A stretch of DNA of 64,000 nucleotides, taken from Streptosporangium lutulentum (GTDB lineage Bacteria > Actinomycetota > Actinomycetes > Streptosporangiales > Streptosporangiaceae). Location of the stretch: the NCBI RefSeq assembly GCF_030811455.1, contig NZ_JAUSQU010000001.1, forward strand, positions 558,001 to 622,000, in the 5' to 3' direction. Every line of letters begins with the position of its first letter. The first letter of the stretch is position 1. This document shows, in pieces, positions 58,405 to 64,000 of the stretch. Made by a program: the position numbers and the translations under genes. The notes under the pieces are model-generated. The model searched no databases. It saw only the letters and a list, made by a program, of their open reading frames with translations, and was not told the DNA's origin.

Positions 58405-59313
58405 GTGAGCGTCCCTCTGCCGGCGTCGTTCGCCCGGCGCCTGATCGACGTCGACGGCGTCCGGATCAACACGTTCGTCTCCGGCGACGGCCCGCCGGTG
58501 CTGCTGCTGCACGGCTATCCGCAGACGCATCTCATCTGGCATCACGTGGCGCCCGTGCTCGCCCGTAAACACACCGTGGTCCTCACCGACCTGCGAGGTT
58601 ACGGGGACAGCGACAAGCCTGCCTCCACGCCGGACCACGGCGCCTACTCCAAGCGGGCGATGGCCTACGACCAGCTGCTCGTCATGCGCGAGCTGGGCTT
58701 CGACCGCTTCGCGGTGGTGGGTCACGACCGCGGCGGCCGGGTCGGCCACCGCCTCGCCCTGGATCACCCGCGGGCGGTCACCAGGCTGGCCGTCCTGGAC
58801 ATCGTGCCCACCCGCCATGTGTTCCGGCACGCCGACACCGCGTTCGGGCTCGGCCACTACCACTGGTTCTTCCTCGCCGCGGGCGGCGGAATCCCGGAGC
58901 ACCTGATCGGCGGCGACCCGGAATTCTGGGTCCGGGCACGGATGCGGGGCCGGCATCGCGGCGGAACCCCGTTCGATCCGGCGGCCCAGGACGAGTACGT
59001 CCGCTGCTTCTCCGATCCGGCGGCCATCCACGCCTCCTGCGAGGACTATCGGGCCGCGGCGAGCATCGATCTGCGCCACGACGACACCGACGCGGACGCG
59101 GGCTGGCGGGTGAGCTGCCCGGTCCTGGTCCTGTGGGGCGAGCACGGCTTCGTCGGCCAGACCTACGACGTCCTCGACGCCTGGCGTGGGTACGCGGCGG
59201 ACGTGCGCGGCCAGTCGCTGCCCTGCGATCACTACCTGGCCGAGGAGGAGCCCGAGGCGACGGCGAAACTCCTCGGCTCGTTCCTCTCCCGGACCCCGGC
59301 CGCGACGCGGTAG
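58405..59313 (+). CDS. Haloacetate-dehalogenase-like alpha/beta hydrolase
   Basis: A 302-residue alpha/beta hydrolase that matches the fluoroacetate/haloacetate dehalogenase subgroup: HGYPQTHLIWHHVAPVLA, TDLRGYGDSDKP, and the nucleophile D108 in VVGHDRGGRVGHR, whose following Arg residues bind the substrate carboxylate in characterised enzymes. LAVLDIVPTRHVF, GHYHWFFL, and the late catalytic His in CDHYLAEEEPE also agree. It would hydrolyse a C-X bond of short 2-haloacids, or an epoxide if it belongs to the sister epoxide hydrolase group. GTG 58405 has GAGGAGG seven bases upstream. It is convergent with the P-loop kinase gene. Confidence 0.85.
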   Translation: MSVPLPASFARRLIDVDGVRINTFVSGDGPPVLLLHGYPQTHLIWHHVAPVLARKHTVVLTDLRGYGDSDKPASTPDHGAYSKRAMAYDQLLVMRELGFDRFAVVGHDRGGRVGHRLALDHPRAVTRLAVLDIVPTRHVFRHADTAFGLGHYHWFFLAAGGGIPEHLIGGDPEFWVRARMRGRHRGGTPFDPAAQDEYVRCFSDPAAIHASCEDYRAAASIDLRHDDTDADAGWRVSCPVLVLWGEHGFVGQTYDVLDAWRGYAADVRGQSLPCDHYLAEEEPEATAKLLGSFLSRTPAATR

Positions 59314-59480
59314 CGGCCGGGGCCCGGATTCCGGCCGTGGCGACGCTGCGGTGGCCGAGTTTTACCCGCACGCATCGCCACGAATGAATTTTTACCCAAT
59401 ATGCGTAAATAGTGCTGGTAAACGGGCAGATTGTGAAAGTCGGGGTAAGAAGCGGCGCACATGTCCAAGGCGACCAAGCC

Positions 59481-60056
59481 CTATTGGATCCTGACGAACT
59501 CGCCGGGGACGGCTGCGCCGTCGAGGAGGAGATCGGCATGGGCGCGAGTGCCGTCGGCGGTGAACCACTCGTCCTCGGCGCGCATCCAGTCCTTCCACTG
59601 CGGCGCGAGGGAGGCGCCGTCCCTGGACAGGACGCGGGCCAGCCGGAGCTCCCGGGGAGCCTCCACCCAGACGGCGAAGGCGACGGGGGCGGTGCGCCGG
59701 GCCGTACTCACCCCTTCGAGGAGGAGGACCGGGGCGACCGGCACCTCCACCCAGCCCTCGAACCTGCCGCGGACCCAGTCGTAACGCCGGTAGCGCCCCG
59801 GTTCGCCGGCCGCCAGCGGGCCGAGCACCTGGTCCTCCACCTGTCCGAACCACGCCGCCGGCGGCTCGTCCCACGGCACGGGGAAGTCGTCGCTGTGAAC
59901 CACCTGGGCGTCAAGCTCCCGTGCGAGCCTCCCCGCGAAGGTGGTCTTGCCCGATCCGCCGGGACCGTCCACCGCGACGACCCGGGTGCGCCCGCACGAC
60001 GGTGGCAGCTCCTGGATCTTTCCGGCCAGTTCGGTGAAGGAGATTGCGACTGCCAT
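59481..60056 (-). CDS. P-loop nucleoside/uridine kinase-like protein
   Basis: A 191-residue P-loop kinase. The Walker A GPGGSGKTTFAGRLA lies at about residues 31-45, followed by HSDDFPVPWDEPP (the DD acid pair of uridine-kinase-like enzymes), a late VLLLEGVST Walker-B-like strand, and the LID-like RVLSRDGASLAPQWKDWM segment. It likely phosphorylates a small nucleoside or sugar; the substrate is not defined. ATG 60056 has GGAAAAA upstream. It is transcribed alone toward the dehalogenase gene. Confidence 0.8.
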   Translation of the reverse strand: MAVAISFTELAGKIQELPPSCGRTRVVAVDGPGGSGKTTFAGRLARELDAQVVHSDDFPVPWDEPPAAWFGQVEDQVLGPLAAGEPGRYRRYDWVRGRFEGWVEVPVAPVLLLEGVSTARRTAPVAFAVWVEAPRELRLARVLSRDGASLAPQWKDWMRAEDEWFTADGTRAHADLLLDGAAVPGEFVRIQ

Positions 60057-60232
60057 TTTTCCATGATTCCATCCGTCACCTACCCTATTGATCGGCCGCG
60101 TGGGGAATCGACTATTTTCCCATCATCTGGATATCGTGCCGGGCGACCGCCCGGCAGGGTGACCAGGAGGGGTGGGAATGCTTTTCCTGGCCCGATCCGA
60201 CTAGGCTCGGCCACCGGCACTGGAGGTTGATC

Positions 60233-61387
60233 TTGCAGGGAGCCCTCGGCGACATCGTCGTTCTCGACCTTTCGCGCGCGCTCGCGGGACCGCACGCGGC
60301 GCAGATGCTCGGTGACCTGGGAGCCCGAGTGATCAAGGTGGAGCATCCCGGCGGGGGTGACGAGTCACGGGGCTGGGGTCCGTTCGTGGGTCCTGAGGGC
60401 GACATGTCCACCTACTTCATGGCCGCCAACCGCAACAAGCGGTCGATCACCGTCGACCTCAAGGCCGCCGAGGGCAAGGCCCTGATCGAGCGGCTGGTAC
60501 GGCAGAGCGACGTGCTGATCGAGAACTTCCGCACCGGTGTCCTGGACCGGCTGGGCTTCACCGTCGAGCGGCTGCACGAGCTCAACCCGCGCCTGGTCAT
60601 CCTGTCGATCACCGGCTTCGGCCATGACGGTCCAGAGGGCGGCAGGCCCGGCTACGACCAGATCGCCCAGGGCGAGGGGGGCCTGATGAGCCTCACCGGC
60701 CCGTCCCCCGACGAGCCGTACCGGGTGGGCGCCTCGATCGCGGACCTGCTCGGCGGAATCCACGGCGCGTACGGCGTGGTGGCCGCGCTCTACGAGCGTG
60801 AGCGGACCGGGCGGGGCAAGGTCGTGCGGACCTCGCTGCTGGCCGCGGTGGCCGGCGTGCACTCCTACCACGGCACGGCCTGGACGGTCGGCGGCCAGGT
60901 TCCCCGCGCGGCCGGCAACCACCACGCCTCCATCGCCCCCTACGGCGCGTTCCACTGCGCGGACGGCATGATCCAGATCGCGGCGGCGAATGACGGGCAG
61001 TGGCGGAAGGTCGCCGCCCTACTGGACATTGATCCCGATATGGCGAAATATGCGACAAATAAGGAAAGGTTTGCTCATCGGGATGAGTTGATCGCGGACA
61101 TGGAGCGGACGCTCGCCAAGCACGACCGCGGACACTGGCTGACCGCGCTCGGCGAGGCCGGCGTGCCCGCGGGGGCCATCCGGTCCATCGACGAGGTGTA
61201 CGCCTGGGACCAGGCCCGATCCCAGGGCCTGGTCGTCGAGGTGGACCACCCCGTGCTCGGCCCCATCGAGCTGCCGGGACCGCCGCTCCGTTTCGACGGC
61301 ACCCCTCCCACGCGCCACCGGCCCCCGCCCGCTCTCGGCGAGCACAACGACGAGGTGCTCGCCTGGCTGGAGGACCGGGAGGGATGA
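60233..61387 (+). CDS. CaiB/BaiF (class III) CoA-transferase
   Basis: A 384-residue class III CoA-transferase. VVLDLSRALAGPHAAQMLGDLGARVIKVE is the family N-terminus. The catalytic Asp is in VGASIADLLGGIHGAYGV, and GYDQIAQGEGGLMSLTG plus NGQWRKVAALL follow. The enzymes move CoA between acids through an aspartyl-CoA intermediate. TTG 60233 has GGAGG six bases upstream. A 70-base stretch at 61021-61095 is distinctly AT-rich with unusual codons. It overlaps the next gene (ATGA), a carboxyltransferase, so the two are translationally coupled and may act on the same acyl-CoA. Confidence 0.9.
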   Translation: MQGALGDIVVLDLSRALAGPHAAQMLGDLGARVIKVEHPGGGDESRGWGPFVGPEGDMSTYFMAANRNKRSITVDLKAAEGKALIERLVRQSDVLIENFRTGVLDRLGFTVERLHELNPRLVILSITGFGHDGPEGGRPGYDQIAQGEGGLMSLTGPSPDEPYRVGASIADLLGGIHGAYGVVAALYERERTGRGKVVRTSLLAAVAGVHSYHGTAWTVGGQVPRAAGNHHASIAPYGAFHCADGMIQIAAANDGQWRKVAALLDIDPDMAKYATNKERFAHRDELIADMERTLAKHDRGHWLTALGEAGVPAGAIRSIDEVYAWDQARSQGLVVEVDHPVLGPIELPGPPLRFDGTPPTRHRPPPALGEHNDEVLAWLEDREG

Positions 61388-62880
61388 GCCTCACCCGGCC
61401 CGACGCGCGCACGCTGATCGACACCTTCCTCGATCCGGGAACCTGGCGGTCGTGGGACGAGACGCCCGTCGACCCGGCCGAGCCGGGCTCCGGCTACGCC
61501 GAGGAGCTGGCGGCGGTCCGGGCCAAGACCGGATACGACGAGGCGGTGGTCACCGGTGAGGGCCTCCTCGACGGGCGCCGGGTCGCGGTCGTCGCCTGCG
61601 AGTTCTCCTTCCTGGCCGGGTCGATCGGGGTGGCCGCCGCCGAGCGGCTCACCTCGGCGATCGAGCGGGCCACCGCCGAGCGGCTCCCGCTGCTGGCGGC
61701 CCCGGCCTCCGGCGGCACCCGGATGCAGGAGGGCGCGGTGGCCTTCGCCCAGATGGTGAAGATCACTGTCGCGGTGTCCGCCCATCGCGCCGCGGGCCTG
61801 CCGTACGTCGTCTATCTGCGCCATCCCACCACCGGCGGCGTCTTCGCCTCCTGGGGCTCGCTCGGGCACGTCACCGCCGCCGAGCCGGGCGCGCTGATCG
61901 GTTTCCTCGGGCCGAGGGTGTTCGAGTCGCTGCACGGCTACCCGTTCCCCAGCGGGGTGCAGGTCTCCGAGAACCTCTTCGCCCGCGGCCTGGTCGACGC
62001 GGTCGTGTCGGCCGAGGACGCCCGGCGGATCGCGATCCGGGCGCTCGCCGTACTGTGCGCCCCGCGCACGGGGCTGGAGGCCGGGCCCGAGCCGGACGAG
62101 CACGTCCAGCCGATCCAGGCCTGGGACGCGATCAGCCGCTCCCGCAGGGACGACCGGCCGGGCATGCGGGCGCTGCTCAAGCTCGGCGCGTCCGACGTCA
62201 CGCCGCTCAGTGGCACCGGCGAGGGGGAGAACGACCCAGGGATGCTCCTCGCCCTGGCCAGGTTCGGCGCGGTTCCCGCCGTCGTGCTCGGCCAGGACCG
62301 GCGGCGCCAGCGGATCGTCGCCCCGGTCGGCCCGGCGGGACTCCGGGTCGCCAGGCGGGGCATGCGCCTGGCCTCCGAGCTGAACCTGCCGCTGGTCACC
62401 GTGATCGACACCGCCGGGGCCGCGGTGTCCAAGGCGGCGGAGGAGGGCGGGCTCGCCGCCGAGATCGCCCGCTCCCTGGCCGACCTGGTGATGCTCGACG
62501 CCCCGACCGTCTGCCTGCTGCTGGGCGAGGGCGCGGGCGGCGCGGCCCTCGCGCTGCTTCCGGCCGACCGGGTGCTCTGCGCCCAGCACGGCTGGCTGTC
62601 GCCGCTCTCCCCCGAGGGGGCGTCGGCGCTGCTGTACCGCAGCGTCGACTTCGCCCCGGAGATCGCCGCGGCCCAGCGGGTGAAGTCCACCGACCTGCGG
62701 CGGGACGGCGTCGTGGACCGGATCATCCCGGAGCTCCCCGACGCCGCCTACGAACCCGAGGCCTTCTGCCGCAGGGTCTCCCGCGCCTTGGAGTACGAGC
62801 TCGCCGGGCTGCTCGGTCAGCCCCCCGCGGACCGTCTCGCCGCCCGGCTGGCCCGCTACCGCCGGCTCGGGACGGGCTGA
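61384..62880 (+). CDS. Fused acyl-CoA carboxyltransferase (beta+alpha)
   Basis: A 498-residue carboxyltransferase with both crotonase-like halves in one chain. The N-terminal half has CEFSFLAGSIGVAAAERL, ASGGTRMQEGAVAF, and LRHPTTGGVFASWG; the C-terminal half has TVIDTAGAAVSKAAEEGG, LGEGAGGAALALLPADR and LSPLSPEGASALLYR. It transfers CO2 from a carboxybiotin carrier to acetyl- or propionyl-CoA-type acceptors. No zinc finger typical of AccD is present and no biotin carboxylase or BCCP lies nearby, so it relies on partners encoded elsewhere. ATGA overlap with the CoA-transferase; its 3' end overlaps the convergent gene by 25 bases. Confidence 0.88.
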   Translation: MSLTRPDARTLIDTFLDPGTWRSWDETPVDPAEPGSGYAEELAAVRAKTGYDEAVVTGEGLLDGRRVAVVACEFSFLAGSIGVAAAERLTSAIERATAERLPLLAAPASGGTRMQEGAVAFAQMVKITVAVSAHRAAGLPYVVYLRHPTTGGVFASWGSLGHVTAAEPGALIGFLGPRVFESLHGYPFPSGVQVSENLFARGLVDAVVSAEDARRIAIRALAVLCAPRTGLEAGPEPDEHVQPIQAWDAISRSRRDDRPGMRALLKLGASDVTPLSGTGEGENDPGMLLALARFGAVPAVVLGQDRRRQRIVAPVGPAGLRVARRGMRLASELNLPLVTVIDTAGAAVSKAAEEGGLAAEIARSLADLVMLDAPTVCLLLGEGAGGAALALLPADRVLCAQHGWLSPLSPEGASALLYRSVDFAPEIAAAQRVKSTDLRRDGVVDRIIPELPDAAYEPEAFCRRVSRALEYELAGLLGQPPADRLAARLARYRRLGTG

Positions 62881-63632
62881 GAGGACTCCGGCGCCGGTCT
62901 CCGGCCGGATGCGTCCCCGCTCACCCGCGGCACCTCCAGCCTGACCCGTTCCACGACCTTCCCCCGATCGTCGAAGAACTCCAGACGGATCACTCCCGCT
63001 TTCGACGGGAAGACGACGCTCCAGATCGCGAGCGGCACGTTCGCGGACCGGTACATCTGCCCGACCGCTCTCGTGCCGTTCTGGTCCACGACGTCGACCT
63101 TCGCGATGTTCTCACGTGCCGCGCCGTAGCCCAGCCCGATCGCCGGACGCGGCAGGGTCCCGATCGTCCCTCCCTCGTACCAGGCCTGTGCGCTCGGCGA
63201 CTCAGGCTTGGGCCGCTGGTCGCAGGCACCCTCGCTCGCGCCGTACGGCTCCTGGGTCACCTGGCAGAAGACGTAGAAGGTGCCGCCGCCCGCCGCGGTT
63301 CTCTCCGTGAACCACGCGCGCGTGCTCCGGTCCCCGAGCGGGTGCTCTATCACCATCGGTGCGCCCGCCGGCGGGTTCTCCGCCGCGAGCCGCTCGTAGG
63401 GGTCGCGCGGCTTGTCGACGACCCCGGTGGTGACGTCGGCCCCGGGCCCGCCCAGGTTGACCGCCGCGGCGATCGCGGTCACGGCGGCCGCGACGGAGAC
63501 CAGTGAGATCCAGCGGCGCTGCCGGGTCCTCCGGCCGCGCCGCTGGATCTTCGCGTAGGCGTCGGCGCCGACGGTGTAGGTGGCGGCGCGAGCGTCGAGC
63601 GCGGCGCGCAGGCGTCCTTCGAGGTCGTTCAC
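62856..63632 (-). CDS. Membrane protein coupled to an ECF sigma factor (possible anti-sigma)
   Basis: A 258-residue protein with one membrane helix near residues 40-60 (WISLVSVAAAVTAIAAAVNL) following a short basic cytoplasmic N-terminus (KIQRRGRRTRQRR), and an extracytoplasmic domain of about 190 residues with two Cys. It lacks an obvious zinc-binding anti-sigma (ZAS) motif. GTG 63632 overlaps the sigma factor stop (GTGA) and has GGAGG upstream, so it is translationally coupled to the sigma gene, the normal arrangement for SigE-family sigma and its regulator. Regulation of the sigma factor is inferred from position alone. Confidence 0.75.
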   Translation of the reverse strand: MNDLEGRLRAALDARAATYTVGADAYAKIQRRGRRTRQRRWISLVSVAAAVTAIAAAVNLGGPGADVTTGVVDKPRDPYERLAAENPPAGAPMVIEHPLGDRSTRAWFTERTAAGGGTFYVFCQVTQEPYGASEGACDQRPKPESPSAQAWYEGGTIGTLPRPAIGLGYGAARENIAKVDVVDQNGTRAVGQMYRSANVPLAIWSVVFPSKAGVIRLEFFDDRGKVVERVRLEVPRVSGDASGRRPAPESSQPVPSRR

Positions 63633-64000
63633 GCGTCCTCCTTCAGGGCGCGGCCGAGAGCGGCCAGGCCCCGGCTCGTGTGGGTCTTGACGGAGCCGGG
63701 GGAGACTCCCATCGCGTCGGCGATCTCCAGCCCGGACAGGTCGAGCCAGTAGCGCAGGACCAGGGCCTCGCGCTGGCGGCGGGGGAGACGGTCGACGGCG
63801 GCCAGGAGCTCCTGGTGTTTCTCGGCGACGATGACCGCGTGCTCGCTGCTGGGGGCGGCCGGTGGAGGTTCGAGAGGGCGCAGCCGTACCAGCCGGAGAT
63901 GGCGCAGCCGGTTGCGGGTCAGGTTGCACACGATGGACCGGACGTAGGCGACGGCCGCGCCGTCGTCACGCAGGCGGGATCTTCGGGCGTGGAGGCGGGC
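63629..64000 (-). CDS. ECF RNA polymerase sigma factor (SigE family), partial at window edge
   Basis: The minus-strand frame runs from the window edge and ends TGA at 63629. It begins within region 2 (GAAVAYVRSIVCNLTRNRLRH), then a Pro-rich linker, and carries a complete region 4 (HQELLAAVDRLPRRQREALVLRYWLDLSGLEIADAMGVSPGSVKTHTSRGLAAL), the helix-turn-helix that reads the -35. This is the actinobacterial SigE-family (sigma-70 family, SigM/SigE type) pattern. A GTG at 63931 could be taken as a start, but region 2 upstream of it is clearly in frame, so the N-terminus lies beyond the window. Confidence 0.9.
   Translation of the reverse strand, partial: ARLHARRSRLRDDGAAVAYVRSIVCNLTRNRLRHLRLVRLRPLEPPPAAPSSEHAVIVAEKHQELLAAVDRLPRRQREALVLRYWLDLSGLEIADAMGVSPGSVKTHTSRGLAALGRALKEDA

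Noticed and set aside
58031..58408. A 125-codon plus-strand frame in the long gap before the dehalogenase-like gene
   Set aside because: Pro/Arg/Gly composition with no motif, typical of a chance frame in GC-rich DNA, and it overlaps the real start region.
61384..62880. Naming the fused carboxyltransferase accA/accD
   Set aside because: It lacks the AccD zinc finger and its acyl-CoA specificity is unknown, so no symbol was given.

Overview
The window is high-GC DNA packed with genes on both strands. GTG and TTG starts, ATGA/GTGA stop-start overlaps, mycothiol-transferase-like DinB proteins, a SWIM/DUF6493 pair and an actinobacterial-style six-gene Mrp antiporter set point to a filamentous actinomycete. 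Streptosporangiaceae (Streptosporangium or Nonomuraea-like) is my best guess, but this is inference; no rRNA or tRNA gene is visible. No insertion sequence, prophage or CRISPR array was seen.

Layout. 1-4.5 kb: end of a small protein gene, a YjbR protein, a polysaccharide-deacetylase lipoprotein, a fatty-acid desaturase and a CoxG-like membrane-anchored SRPBCC protein. 4.6-10.5 kb: Mrp Na+/H+ antiporter operon (A, C, D, E, F, G) in which MrpA lacks a large internal segment and MrpC carries a long charged coiled-coil tail. 10.5-15.7 kb: an unknown protein, a small secreted protein with a hairpin leader, a P1B metal ATPase, and a DinB-like gene behind a possible attenuator. 16-23.3 kb: malic enzyme-fumarase operon, then a SWIM zinc-finger/DUF6493 pair.

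23.3-33.9 kb (minus strand) is a nine-gene, largely overlapping cluster. In transcription order: GntR/UTRA regulator, APC permease, PfkB-SIS fusion, nucleotidyltransferase-like protein, metallophosphoesterase, LOG protein, allantoinase, hydantoin/allantoin racemase, allantoicase. The first three resemble the Amadori-product (fructosamine) utilisation genes frlR/frlA/frlD+frlB, here with kinase and deglycase-like domains fused and joined to ureide degradation. I regard this as the strongest candidate for an undescribed system. Hydantoinase/oxoprolinase genes hyuA-hyuB lie just beyond (36.5-40.5 kb).

40.5-44.2 kb: a low-GC patch with a 32-codon acidic peptide gene and its own terminator, followed by a prolyl-oligopeptidase-family peptidase and an AEC transporter. 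45-48 kb: a P450 with a fused ferredoxin-reductase partner. 48-64 kb: phosphoglycerate-mutase-like phosphatase, secreted hydrolase, a divergent quinone reductase/HxlR pair with a visible operator-like dyad, a royal-jelly/SMP-30-like gene broken by one amber codon, a large secreted subtilase, a haloacetate-dehalogenase-like hydrolase, a P-loop kinase, a CaiB-type CoA-transferase coupled to a fused carboxyltransferase, and at the edge an ECF sigma factor with a coupled membrane protein.
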